Assembly: GCF_002008365.1 (NCBI RefSeq)
Contig: NZ_MRDL01000059.1
Span: 248,001 to 312,000 of the forward strand
Direction of reading: 5' to 3'
Length of the DNA: 64,000 bases
Source: Rhizobium leguminosarum bv. viciae USDA 2370
GTDB lineage: Bacteria > Pseudomonadota > Alphaproteobacteria > Rhizobiales > Rhizobiaceae
Shown here: in pieces, positions 8,199 to 16,638 of the stretch
How positions within the stretch are numbered: position 1 is the stretch's first letter
Layout of the letters: the number at the start of each line of letters is the position of its first letter
Notes under the pieces: generated by a model
The model's database searches: none
Told to the model about the DNA's origin: nothing
Seen by the model: the letters and a program-made list of their open reading frames with translations, nothing else
Translations under genes and position numbers: made by a program

Positions 8199-9215
8199 TT
8201 ACTTTGCCGACTCGATGACCTTGATTGCGTCTGCCTGCGTGTATTCCACGTTGGCGACGCCGCCGGCCTGGGTATTGGCGAGATTGGTTTCTAGATTATC
8301 CTGGTCGATGCGCAGGAAGGGCACGACGAGGTCCTTTTTGACTTCCTTGCCGTCGAGGATCTGCTGCGCCACCCAGAAGGCAAGCGTCGAGACGCCGGGC
8401 GCGATGGACACCGACATGGTCTCGTAGCCCTTCGCGTCCTTCTGCTCCTTCCACCATTTCAGCTCGTCTTCGCGGTTGCCCATGATGATGATCGGCATCT
8501 TCCGATCGGTCGCGGCAATCGCCTGTGCGGCGCCATAGCCGTCGCCACCCTGCGTCACCACGCCGGCGATGTCGGGCAGGCTCGGCAGGATGCCGGCAAC
8601 AGCCTTCTGCGCCACGTCCTGCGCCCAGTCGCCGTGAACGGAGCCGACAATCTTGAACTGCGGGAACTGCTTGACGCCGTCGTGGATGCCGGCCGAGATC
8701 TCGTCGTCGACGAAGACACCGGCAAGGCCGCGGATCTCGAGCAGGTTGCCACCGTCCGGGATCTTCTTCGACAGGTACTCGACTTCGCTGCGGCCCATTT
8801 CCTTGAAGTTGACGGCGATGCGCCAGGCGCAGGGTTCGGTCACGATGCCGTCGAAGGAAACGACGGTGATGCCGGCGTCGCAGGCTTCCTTGACCGCACC
8901 ATTCAGCGCCGTCGGCGAGGCGGCGTTGAGCACGATGGCGTCATAGCCCTGCAGGATCATGTTCTGGATCTGAGCGGCCTGTTCCGTCGCCTGGTTCTCA
9001 GCAGTGGTGAAAGGGTCGGCTGCGGCAACGGTGCCAGCCTTCACGGCTTCACCCGTCACCTTGCCCCAGCTCGTCAGCATCGCCTGGCGCCACGAGTTGC
9101 CGGCATAGTTGTTGGAAAGAGCGATCTTCTTGGCCGACGTATCGGCAAAGGCGGAAACGGGCATCGCGGCGCAAGCAATAGCGGCCGATGCCAGAAGCAT
9201 CTTACGGATTGTCAT
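8199..9215 (-). CDS. Sugar ABC transporter substrate-binding protein (RbsB-like)
   Basis: 338 residues with a cleavable signal peptide ending near SAFADT (about residue 24) and a GGGAGGA ribosome site before ATG 9215. The mature part is a periplasmic-binding type I fold (LacI/RbsB-like), with IALSNNYAGNSWRQAML at the N-terminus, IQNMILQGYDAIVLNAASP, and the hinge-side segment VTQGGDGYGAAQAIAA. It captures a sugar in the periplasm and delivers it to the RbsC-like permeases. First gene of the minus-strand operon, divergent from the kinase/regulator pair. Confidence 0.92.
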   Translation of the reverse strand: MTIRKMLLASAAIACAAMPVSAFADTSAKKIALSNNYAGNSWRQAMLTSWGKVTGEAVKAGTVAAADPFTTAENQATEQAAQIQNMILQGYDAIVLNAASPTALNGAVKEACDAGITVVSFDGIVTEPCAWRIAVNFKEMGRSEVEYLSKKIPDGGNLLEIRGLAGVFVDDEISAGIHDGVKQFPQFKIVGSVHGDWAQDVAQKAVAGILPSLPDIAGVVTQGGDGYGAAQAIAATDRKMPIIIMGNREDELKWWKEQKDAKGYETMSVSIAPGVSTLAFWVAQQILDGKEVKKDLVVPFLRIDQDNLETNLANTQAGGVANVEYTQADAIKVIESAK

Positions 9216-9496
9216 GTCTTCCTCCCTGATGATCGCGCTGGTCGGCGGATCGCTTCACTCCTGCCGGCCCAATTGGGTCCGAGTGAAAATTGTTCTTGCA
9301 CTGAGCTTCCTCCTCTCAGTAAGGGCAGGATGCGGGAGATCGATCGCCCTGTACAGGGGCAAGGCGGCAAGTCGTTTGCGGGATTTGCGCAACAAGCTGC
9401 GGGTTTACGCAAGACGGCGACGCGTCCGCGGGCGCTTACTGGGAAGGAGACGCTGCGGGTTGAGGAGCCTGCTGCGGCCTCGGGGAGGAACTGACG
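9216..9496. other. Divergent regulatory region, sugar operon / two-component genes
   Basis: 281 bp without a gene, holding the promoters of the leftward binding-protein gene and the rightward kinase gene. I see tandem 12-mers (9381-9412, listed separately) and no convincing standard promoter. A longer minus-strand open frame through here is an antisense artefact. Confidence 0.6.
9381..9412. promoter_or_regulatory. Tandem 12-bp repeats, candidate response-regulator sites
   Basis: GGATTTGCGCAA (9381-9392) and GGGTTTACGCAA (9401-9412) are direct repeats with 10 of 12 bases identical. Their starts are 20 bp apart, about two helical turns. A further TTTGCG lies just before the first. The position between the sugar operon and the two-component genes suits binding of the LuxR-type regulator as a head-to-tail dimer; this is inference. 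Confidence 0.45.
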
Positions 9497-10735
9497 ATGC
9501 TGCATCTCGTACCCGCAGCCATGTTCGACCACTATCTCGGCATTTCCCGGCTGCTCGCGGGCCAGCTCGACTTCCGCTCGGCTATCCGTTCCGTTGCGGC
9601 CGAGGTCGCCCATATCATCCCGCACGACCATCTCGATGTTTGCGTGCTGCTTGAGGGCGGCAACTACCACACGGCCTATGAGACGGGCATCGAGACCGCC
9701 TGGGGCGGCCTTGCCGGTGCTCCTGTTGTCAACAGCCCCATCCGCTCGCTGCTCTGGGGCGAGGTGGATTTTCTGCTGGCGGACGACGCCATGACCGACC
9801 CGCGTTTCCACTTCGAGGGCGCGTTCAAGCGGCCGATCGTCGAACAGTCGCTGAGGAGCCGCTTGCATGTGCCCATGAAGGTGCAGGGCACGATCATCGC
9901 GGCGCTCTCCTGTTCGTCGCACAGGGCGGGCGTCTATACGATGGAGGATATCGAACGCGCCCGTATTATCGCCGACCTGCTGACGCCCTATTTCTTCGCG
10001 CTGCAAGCGGCTGAGCAGGCGCAACGCTCGGCCATTGTCGAGGCAGAAGCCCGCGCCCGCGAGGAGGGCTTGCGGCAAGGTGCGCTGAAGCTTACCGAAG
10101 CCCTGGAGCAGGAACGACAGCGCATCGGCATGGACTTGCACGACCAGACGCTCGCCGACCTGACGCGGCTCGCCCGCCGGATCGATCGGCTGTCGCGCAA
10201 CGGAGAGGTGGCGCCCGAGGCGCTGGAGCCGATCTCCCGTTCCCTGCAGCATTGCATGCAGGATCTGCGGCAGATCATCGAACAGGCAAAACCCTCGGTG
10301 CTCCAGCTCTTCGGCCTCGCCCAGGCGATCGAGCATCATCTGGACCGATCGACCCGCGACAGCGGATCGGGGATCGAATGGGGCCTTGTCGACGAAACGC
10401 ACGGCGCACTGGAGCGACTGGAACCGACCGTCAGCGTCGCGCTGTTCCGGATCGCGCAGGAGGCGATCAACAATGCGGTGCGCCATGCCGCCCCGCTCGC
10501 CGTCACCGTGCGGCTCGAGGCCGATGACGACCGGCTATCGATCGAAATCTCCGACGACGGAACCGGCCTCACCAAAGCGCGGGGACGGATCGGCGGTGGC
10601 ATCGACAATATGAAGACCCGTGCGCGGCTGATTTCGGCGCGGTTCACGACCGGGCCGGGCCACAACAATCGCGGGACTGCGGTGCGCGTCGTGCTGCCAC
10701 TCGTACCGCACGACCCGGCAATCGGGCCAAACTGA
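9497..10735 (+). CDS. Cytosolic GAF-domain sensor histidine kinase
   Basis: 412 residues, no signal peptide or membrane span. An N-terminal GAF-like sensor occupies about residues 10-170 and a coiled linker is rich in Ala/Glu. The dimerisation/phosphoacceptor segment is ERQRIGMDLHDQTLADLT, with the His of DLHDQ as phosphorylation site (HisKA_3-like). The C-terminal HATPase has FRIAQEAINNAVRHA (N box) and ISDDGTGL (G1), ending with IGGGIDNMKTRA (G2). It presumably phosphorylates the response regulator 13 bp downstream. The sensor must read an intracellular signal, possibly the imported sugar or a derivative. Confidence 0.88.
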   Translation: MLHLVPAAMFDHYLGISRLLAGQLDFRSAIRSVAAEVAHIIPHDHLDVCVLLEGGNYHTAYETGIETAWGGLAGAPVVNSPIRSLLWGEVDFLLADDAMTDPRFHFEGAFKRPIVEQSLRSRLHVPMKVQGTIIAALSCSSHRAGVYTMEDIERARIIADLLTPYFFALQAAEQAQRSAIVEAEARAREEGLRQGALKLTEALEQERQRIGMDLHDQTLADLTRLARRIDRLSRNGEVAPEALEPISRSLQHCMQDLRQIIEQAKPSVLQLFGLAQAIEHHLDRSTRDSGSGIEWGLVDETHGALERLEPTVSVALFRIAQEAINNAVRHAAPLAVTVRLEADDDRLSIEISDDGTGLTKARGRIGGGIDNMKTRARLISARFTTGPGHNNRGTAVRVVLPLVPHDPAIGPN

Positions 10736-10748
10736 GGAGGAGGGCACC

Positions 10749-11471
10749 ATGAAGGTTCTGATCGTCGAGGACGACCCGCTGCACCGGTCCTATCTGCACG
10801 AGGCGGTCAACGCGGCCCTGCCGGAATGCGACACGGTGATCGAGGCGGAGAACGGAACCGTCGGCGAGAAGCTCGCCCGCGACCACAAGTCGGCGCATAT
10901 CGTCATGGACCTGCAGATGGCGAAGCGCAACGGTATCGAGGCGGCGCGCACCATCTGGAAGGAGCGGCCGGAAACCCGCATCCTGTTCTGGTCGAATTAC
11001 TCGGATGAGGCCTATGTGCGTGGCGTCTCCCGCATCGTGCCGGATGGCGCCGCTTATGGCTATGTGCTGAAATCCGCCTCCGACGAGCGGCTGAAGCTTG
11101 CGCTGCGCTCGATCTTCATCGAGAGCCAGTGCGTCATCGACCGCGAGGTGCGGGGCCTGCAGCAGAAGAGCCTCGGCCAGACGAACGGCTTCACCGATTC
11201 TGAATACGAGATCCTCGTCGATATCGCGCTCGGCCTCACCGACCGGGCCATCGCCAAACGTCGGGGCCTGTCGCTGCGCAGCGTGCAGAACCGTCTGCAG
11301 CAGCTTTACGATAAGCTCGACGTCTACCAGAGCGCCGGTGACGACCACGAGGACGGCCGCTTCAATCTGCGCGCCCGCGCCGTCACCGTCGCTTTCCTGC
11401 GCAAACTCCTGAATTACAGCGCTCTGGAGCGGGCGGAGGCAGAGCTGCAGGAATGGCTTGAGGGAAAGTAG
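10749..11471 (+). CDS. LuxR-type response regulator
   Basis: 240 residues. The receiver domain (about 1-125) has the acidic pair in LIVEDDPLHR, the phosphoacceptor Asp in HIVMDLQMAKRNG and the switch Lys in GYVLKSASDE. The LuxR/GerE-type HTH is around FTDSEYEILVDIALGLTDRA followed by SLRSVQNRLQQLYDKL. A hydrophilic C-terminal tail of about 50 residues follows the HTH. GGAGGAGGG precedes the ATG. Co-transcribed with the kinase; the divergent sugar importer operon is the obvious target. Confidence 0.9.
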   Translation: MKVLIVEDDPLHRSYLHEAVNAALPECDTVIEAENGTVGEKLARDHKSAHIVMDLQMAKRNGIEAARTIWKERPETRILFWSNYSDEAYVRGVSRIVPDGAAYGYVLKSASDERLKLALRSIFIESQCVIDREVRGLQQKSLGQTNGFTDSEYEILVDIALGLTDRAIAKRRGLSLRSVQNRLQQLYDKLDVYQSAGDDHEDGRFNLRARAVTVAFLRKLLNYSALERAEAELQEWLEGK

Positions 11472-11529
11472 TTTCCGGACTTGCGTGGAATGACTGGGGA
11501 TCAGAGACGTGGGCTGCGGCCACTGCCTT

Positions 11530-12855
11530 TCACGGCGCGTGAGCCAGCGCGATTGCATCGGCAGCTTCCTCGCAGCGATCGCTGAGTGTGCTCGTCGCCA
11601 CTCGAATATGACTGCTTGGCAAGACGGAGAATTTGTTGCCCGGGTTGACGGCGATATTGCGTGCGGCGAGCGTCACCATCGCGAATGGTTCGGAGACGAC
11701 GGGCACCCAGAGGCACAGGCCCTGGCCTGGCGGTATCGGTATTCCCCGTTCGCTGAGCGCTTCGGCAAGAGCGTCGCGCCTCTGCTGATAGATCTCGCGC
11801 GCCTCGCCGATAAGCTGCCAGGTTGCCGGATCGCGCAATAACCAGGCGGCGGCACTTTGCAGGATACGGCTGGTCCAGCCGGCACTGAAGGAGCGGTAAG
11901 ACTGGATCTGGTCGACGATAGGCGCGGAACTCGACAGGACCGCGAGACGCAGATCCGGGCCGAGGCTTTTCGAGAGTGACAGGATATGGATCGTCCGCTC
12001 CGCAAATCGGCCACCGAGCGACTGCGGAGGTGCCGCCGACACGTCGCCGACGCCATCGTCCTCGATGACAAGCGTATCGCTGTCTTCCAGCACATCTCCG
12101 AGCTGATCGAGGCGGGATGAACTGACCGTAACGCCGGTCACGGAATGCAACCGCGGCTGGAACAGGAAGGCCGCGGGACGTTGCCGCAAAGCTTCGCGCA
12201 GCGAATCCGGCAGGGGGCCTTCGCCGTCGCAGGCGACAGGAATGATTTTCACGCCGAGATCTTCCAGAATATCGAGCAGTCGCATGGCGGTCGGATGTTC
12301 GATCGCGACCGCCGAGCCCGAGGAGACCAGCGCATGCAATATCGTATAGACGGCGTTGTAACCGCCATTGGTGGCCAGAAAGGCTTCCGCCTCATAGGGC
12401 CATCGCTCTGAAACGGCGTCCTTCAACTCAGGTACGATCCGGCTCCGCTCATAGCTGTTGAGATCGTCGACGGACGCGCCATAGGCCATTGCTTCGGCCA
12501 GGCGGGGAAGAAGTGCTGCATCCGGCCCGGCTAAGGTAAGGTCGAGCACACCTTCCCTATAGTTTCCCGAGCTGGCGAGGCGTTCCGGCTTGGCGACAAA
12601 GCGGTCGCCGCTGACCCAGGTGCCGTTGCGCCCCCGGCCGCTGATGATCTTCTGCCGCCGCAATTCGCTCCAAGCTTCGGAGATCGTCGCCGGACTGACA
12701 TGCAATTCGTAGGCGATATCGCGGATCGCCGGCAGGCGCGTGCCGATGGGCAGGACACCGGCACGGATCAGCGCGCTTGTTTCGAGAGCGATCCCCCTGA
12801 TGCTGCGATCGGCTATTTTTTCGGCAAACCAGGAGGCTTCGACCGCGTCGCCCAT
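11530..12855 (-). CDS. MocR-family (GntR-HTH/aminotransferase) transcriptional regulator
   Basis: 441 residues. The N-terminal GntR winged helix (about 10-85) has LPAIRDIAYELHVSPATISE and the wing GRGRNGTWVSGD. A linker leads to a fold-type I aminotransferase domain, with the PLP-binding Lys296 in ILSLSKSLGPDLR and LVIEDDGVGD supplying the Asp that contacts the pyridine nitrogen. MocR proteins use PLP or a PLP-amino acid adduct as effector rather than performing transamination. It diverges from the Pht5-like/ABC operon, with an inverted repeat between the two starts, so it probably regulates that operon. Confidence 0.92.
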   Translation of the reverse strand: MGDAVEASWFAEKIADRSIRGIALETSALIRAGVLPIGTRLPAIRDIAYELHVSPATISEAWSELRRQKIISGRGRNGTWVSGDRFVAKPERLASSGNYREGVLDLTLAGPDAALLPRLAEAMAYGASVDDLNSYERSRIVPELKDAVSERWPYEAEAFLATNGGYNAVYTILHALVSSGSAVAIEHPTAMRLLDILEDLGVKIIPVACDGEGPLPDSLREALRQRPAAFLFQPRLHSVTGVTVSSSRLDQLGDVLEDSDTLVIEDDGVGDVSAAPPQSLGGRFAERTIHILSLSKSLGPDLRLAVLSSSAPIVDQIQSYRSFSAGWTSRILQSAAAWLLRDPATWQLIGEAREIYQQRRDALAEALSERGIPIPPGQGLCLWVPVVSEPFAMVTLAARNIAVNPGNKFSVLPSSHIRVATSTLSDRCEEAADAIALAHAP

Positions 12856-12867
12856 TTTTTTCTCACT

Positions 12868-12919
12868 TTAAATGTTCAATAACGTAATAACATTTGTGCT
12901 CGTTATTTTGAACATTTAA
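12868..12919. promoter_or_regulatory. Putative MocR operator (large inverted repeat)
   Basis: TTAAATGTTC (12868-12877) is exactly the reverse complement of GAACATTTAA (12910-12919). Just inside lie AATAACG (12878-12884) and CGTTATT (12901-12907), also complementary. The element fills most of the 101-bp space between the divergent starts, the usual position for MocR control. Confidence 0.65.
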
Positions 12920-12956
12920 TTTGCCCCTCGTCGAGCCATTTCAGTGAGTTTTTTGC

Positions 12957-13919
12957 ATGCCTGTAACGCTTCGCATCGCCCTTAGAGACTGGGATTACAT
13001 GACACCGCTGGTGCTCGGTGATGTCAGTTCTTCCCGTCTCGATATCAAAGTGGATCGTGTAGGCACGCTGATCTCCAGCCTCGCCGATGACGCGGCGCAT
13101 GACGCAGCGGAAATGTCCTTCAGCCGCTATTCGCAGATGCGTCATGATGGCGATGATCGGATCGTCGGCATGCCGAACTTCATCATGCGCGGCTTCCGTC
13201 ATCGCTGCATTATCACCGCTAAGGACAATCCGATCCGCACGCTGTCCGATCTCGGCGGCAAGAAGATCGGCGTAACCGGCTGGCGCGATTCCGGAAATAC
13301 CTGGACCCGTGCTGCGTTGCGCCGGGAGGGCGTCGGCGTTGAGGATGCCATGTGGTATGCCGGGCGCCTGACGGAAGCTCACCCGATCGTCGACCGGCTC
13401 GATGGCTTTGGACGGCCTGGCCGCATCGAGGCTGTCCCCGGCGAGCGTCCGATGGTCGATCTTTTGCTGGATGGCGGGCTCGACGCCGTGTTCACGCCTT
13501 TCATGCCGAAGGGTTTCTTCGATCAGGAATCGCCCCTGCGACAGGTGCTGGATGATTTCCGCGCCGCTGAAGTCGCTTACCTCAATGAGGTCGGCTATAT
13601 CCCGGGCATGCATCTGATCGGCTTCAAGGCTGATATCGTCCGGGAGCATCCCTGGATCATGGATGAACTCAGCGAGTTGATCGACGAGTCCCAGCGTCTG
13701 TGGCTGGAAAAGCGTGAGAAATACGCCGACACAACACCGTGGATGATCGACGAACTGCGCCGCTGCGCGGCCGATCTGCCGCCGACCTGGAGGGCCAGCG
13801 GGCTTGCCGAGAACGAGGCAATGATCGCCGACTTTGCCGAGGAACTTTACGAACAGAAGATCATGCCGCGCCTTTTGACACCCGCCGAGCTGTTTCCGTG
13901 GCACGCCAAGGCCCGGTGA
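12957..13919 (+). CDS. PBP-fold protein related to 4,5-dihydroxyphthalate decarboxylase (Pht5-like)
   Basis: 320 residues, no signal peptide. Sequence features resemble the soluble periplasmic-binding-fold family containing 4,5-dihydroxyphthalate decarboxylase and NMT1/THI5-like proteins: MPVTLRIALRDWDYMTPL, a segment AAEMSFSRYSQMRHDGDD, LSDLGGKKIGVTGWRDSGN and DLLLDGGLDAVFTP. Without an export signal it should be cytosolic, so an enzyme (decarboxylase-like) or sensor is more likely than a transporter subunit. First gene of the operon controlled by MocR. The family assignment is from memory of conserved segments; function uncertain. Confidence 0.65.
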   Translation: MPVTLRIALRDWDYMTPLVLGDVSSSRLDIKVDRVGTLISSLADDAAHDAAEMSFSRYSQMRHDGDDRIVGMPNFIMRGFRHRCIITAKDNPIRTLSDLGGKKIGVTGWRDSGNTWTRAALRREGVGVEDAMWYAGRLTEAHPIVDRLDGFGRPGRIEAVPGERPMVDLLLDGGLDAVFTPFMPKGFFDQESPLRQVLDDFRAAEVAYLNEVGYIPGMHLIGFKADIVREHPWIMDELSELIDESQRLWLEKREKYADTTPWMIDELRRCAADLPPTWRASGLAENEAMIADFAEELYEQKIMPRLLTPAELFPWHAKAR

Positions 13920-13974
13920 AACTCTTCGCGTCATGTTGAACTACCATTTTCGCAAAACCAAAAAGGGGAATGAC

Positions 13975-14865
13975 ATGCATTCGAAACTGATCGCTTCCGC
14001 CGCCCTGCTGGGCCTGATGATGACGACGTCGGTGTTCGCTGAGGAGGCGGCCGTACCAAAACAGACCGTCAACGACGCGCTTCACGCCCGCCTGCCGGAG
14101 AAGATCCGCACGGACGGCAAGATGATCTCCGTCAACAATGGTTCCTTTCCTCCCTATGAGATCGTCACCGGCACGAAATTGACGGGCGCCAGCGCCGATC
14201 TGACCGATGCAATCGGCCAGATGCTCGGCGTTACGATCGAGCACGAAACCGTCAGCGGACTGACCGCATTGCTCGCCGGCATCAATTCCGGCCGATACCA
14301 GTTCGCCTTCGGCCCGATCGGTGACTTCAAAACCCGTGAAGAGGCCAATGATTTCATCGACTGGGTTCAGGAATACGTGGTCTTCTCCGTTCAGAAGGGC
14401 AATCCGAAGGCCATCGATTCGCTCGATAGCGCCTGCGGCAATCGCATTGCAGTCATGGCCGGCGGCTCCGCCGAAAAGGTGATCCAGGCCCAGGTCGAAA
14501 AGTGCAAGGCGGGTGGCAAGCCCGCGCCCGAAGTGCAGTCCTACACCGACCAGCCGAGCTCGATCCTGGCAGTTCGCTCCAAACGCGCCGATGCCTTCTT
14601 CTCCTCGCAGGCACCGTTGACATATTTCGTGTCTCAGGCAAACGGCCAGCTGGAACTGAGCGGCGTTGGCCAGAAGAATGGCTTTGACGATCTCTACCAG
14701 GGCGCCGTCGTGCCGAAAGGTTCCCCGCTCGGCCCCGTTCTGCTCGACTCGATCAAGGCGTTGATGGATAACGGGACCTATGCCGCCATCATGAAGAAGT
14801 GGGGTCTTGAGAACAACATGATCAAGCAGCCCGGCCTCAATCTTGGCGGAAACCTGCCGAAATGA
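13975..14865 (+). CDS. Amino-acid-type ABC transporter substrate-binding protein
   Basis: 296 residues; ATG 13975 preceded by AAGGGGA and followed by a signal peptide ending near SVFAEE (about residue 22). The mature protein is a SBP_bac_3 type: VNNGSFPPYEIV at the start, SADLTDAIGQMLGV, then GINSGRYQFAFGPIGDF and a Lys-rich hinge. It binds a small polar solute in the periplasm for the downstream permease and ATPase. The permease start overlaps its stop by 4 bp. Identity of the solute is unknown; an N-acyl amino acid is suggested by the hydrolase downstream. Confidence 0.9.
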   Translation: MHSKLIASAALLGLMMTTSVFAEEAAVPKQTVNDALHARLPEKIRTDGKMISVNNGSFPPYEIVTGTKLTGASADLTDAIGQMLGVTIEHETVSGLTALLAGINSGRYQFAFGPIGDFKTREEANDFIDWVQEYVVFSVQKGNPKAIDSLDSACGNRIAVMAGGSAEKVIQAQVEKCKAGGKPAPEVQSYTDQPSSILAVRSKRADAFFSSQAPLTYFVSQANGQLELSGVGQKNGFDDLYQGAVVPKGSPLGPVLLDSIKALMDNGTYAAIMKKWGLENNMIKQPGLNLGGNLPK

Positions 14866-15791
14866 GCGATCACCATTCGATTGGCGCACCGCCTTTGGGC
14901 GGTGCGGACTTCCGCGATGTTGCCCACGCCCACAAGCCCTTTCAAACGGGCAGGCTCATCCTATGGGTGGTCGTGCTCCTGATTGCCGCGAACTTCTTGT
15001 GGATCGTCGCTCATAACGAGAATTTTGGCTGGCCTGTCGTCGCGGCCTATTTCTTCGATCCGACTGTCATCAGTGGCCTTTACGTCAGCCTGGGCCTGAC
15101 GGTGGTCGCTATGGCCATCGGTATCGTTCTCGGCCTCGGACTGGCGATCGCCCGACTGTCTAATGACCGGCTCGCCCGTTCACTGGCATCGCTGTTCATC
15201 TGGTTCTTTCGCGGCACGCCGCTCTTGGTGCAGCTGATCTTCTGGTACAATCTCTCGACCCTTTTTCCCGAACTTTCGCTCGCCATTCCGTTTGGTCCGG
15301 CGCTCGCAAGCTGGGAGACCAATTCGGTGATCACGCCGATGACGGCGGCGATCGTCGGCCTTGCCTTGAACGAAGCGGCCTACATGGCCGAAATCATTCG
15401 CGGCGGGCTGCTCTCGGTCGATCGCGGCCAGTTCGAGACGGCGGAAGCCTTCGGCATGACCAAGGCGAGGGCGCTCTGGCGGATCATCATTCCGCAGGCG
15501 ATGCGCTCGATCGTGCCGCCGACGGGCAACCAGCTGATCAGCATGATCAAGGCAACGTCGCTCGTCAGCGTCATCGCCATGGCCGATCTGCTCTATTCCG
15601 TCCAGTCGATCTACAATCGCACCTTCGAGATCGTGCCGATGCTGCTGGTTGCCGTCCTCTGGTACCTCTTCATCACCTCGATCCTCAATCTCGGCCAGAG
15701 CTATATCGAAGCCTATTACGGGCGCAGCGAACGTCGCAACAACGCCGCTGCCGCCAAATCCGAGACCCTTGCCGAGGAGGCAAGCCATTGA
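14862..15791 (+). CDS. Polar amino acid-type ABC transporter permease
   Basis: 309-residue HisM/GlnP-like membrane protein. Unusually long hydrophilic N-terminus of about 35 residues, then one span before the permease core. EAA coupling motif visible as GMTKARALWRIIIPQAMRS, followed by IVPPTGNQLISMIKATSL, typical of the family. Only one permease gene is present, so it probably forms a homodimer. Coupled by 4-bp overlaps to the binding protein upstream and the ATPase downstream. Confidence 0.92.
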   Translation: MSDHHSIGAPPLGGADFRDVAHAHKPFQTGRLILWVVVLLIAANFLWIVAHNENFGWPVVAAYFFDPTVISGLYVSLGLTVVAMAIGIVLGLGLAIARLSNDRLARSLASLFIWFFRGTPLLVQLIFWYNLSTLFPELSLAIPFGPALASWETNSVITPMTAAIVGLALNEAAYMAEIIRGGLLSVDRGQFETAEAFGMTKARALWRIIIPQAMRSIVPPTGNQLISMIKATSLVSVIAMADLLYSVQSIYNRTFEIVPMLLVAVLWYLFITSILNLGQSYIEAYYGRSERRNNAAAAKSETLAEEASH

Positions 15792-16567
15792 CCGGTGCCG
15801 AAATTGCAAAACCTCTCGTCAGAGCCCGCAACGTCCACAAATCTTTCGACCGGCTCGAAGTGCTAAAGGGGATCGACCTCGACGTCATGCCGGGTGAAGT
15901 CGTCGTGGTGCTTGGCCCGTCCGGCTCGGGAAAATCGACCTTCCTGCGCTGCATCAACCATCTCGAAGCGATCAATAAGGGGTTCATCGAAGTTGATGGC
16001 GAACAGATCGGCTATCGCCTTCGTAAAAACCGGCTGGAAAAGCTGTCCAGCAACGGGATCGCCAGCCAGCGGCGCAAGATCGGCATGGTGTTCCAGCAGT
16101 TCAATCTCTATCCGCATATGACGGTGCTGCAGAACATCATCGAAGCTCCGATCGGTGTGCACGGAGAAAGCCGCAAGGCCGCAACCGAGAACGCCATGCG
16201 GCTTTTGGAACGGGTCGGCCTGTCGGAAAAGGCGGGTAGCTATCCCCGGCAACTCTCCGGCGGTCAGCAGCAGCGCGTTGCCATCGCCCGCGCCCTTGCG
16301 ATCAAGCCCAAGCTGATGCTGTTCGATGAGCCCACCTCTGCGCTCGACCCGGAACTGGTCGGCGAAGTTCTCTCCACCATGCGCGATCTCGCCAAACAGG
16401 GCCTGACGATGATCGTGGTGACCCACGAGATCGGTTTCGCCCGTGAGGCGGCCGATCGGGTGGTGTTCATGGATGGCGGCAATGTCGTTGAAATGGGCAA
16501 GCCCGAGGATGTCATCGGCAATCCGCAACATCCCCGAACCCAGGCTTTCCTCGCCCGTTTTCTCTGA
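15788..16567 (+). CDS. Polar amino acid-type ABC transporter ATP-binding protein (GlnQ-like)
   Basis: 259 residues. Walker A GPSGSGKST, Q-loop MVFQQFNLYPHMTVLQN, signature LSGGQQQRVAIARAL, Walker B LMLFDEPTSALDPE, H-loop VVTHEIGFAREA. The best start is TTG 15788, overlapping the permease stop as TTGA; there is no upstream ATG. Drives import with the HisM-like permease. Full-length for GlnQ/HisP. Confidence 0.92.
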   Translation: MTGAEIAKPLVRARNVHKSFDRLEVLKGIDLDVMPGEVVVVLGPSGSGKSTFLRCINHLEAINKGFIEVDGEQIGYRLRKNRLEKLSSNGIASQRRKIGMVFQQFNLYPHMTVLQNIIEAPIGVHGESRKAATENAMRLLERVGLSEKAGSYPRQLSGGQQQRVAIARALAIKPKLMLFDEPTSALDPELVGEVLSTMRDLAKQGLTMIVVTHEIGFAREAADRVVFMDGGNVVEMGKPEDVIGNPQHPRTQAFLARFL

Positions 16568-16638
16568 CTGGTGTCACCTCGCTGCTTCGGCCCTCGGGTC
16601 GGAACAATCGTCCTTTTCGACCAATACTGGATGTTTTC

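Noticed and set aside
9212..10486. 424-residue minus-strand frame
   Set aside because: Antisense to the GAF histidine kinase, whose domain motifs are unmistakable; the antisense product has no recognisable features.
12903..13934. 343-residue minus-strand frame
   Set aside because: Antisense to the Pht5-like gene and begins inside the next gene's leader; no protein character.
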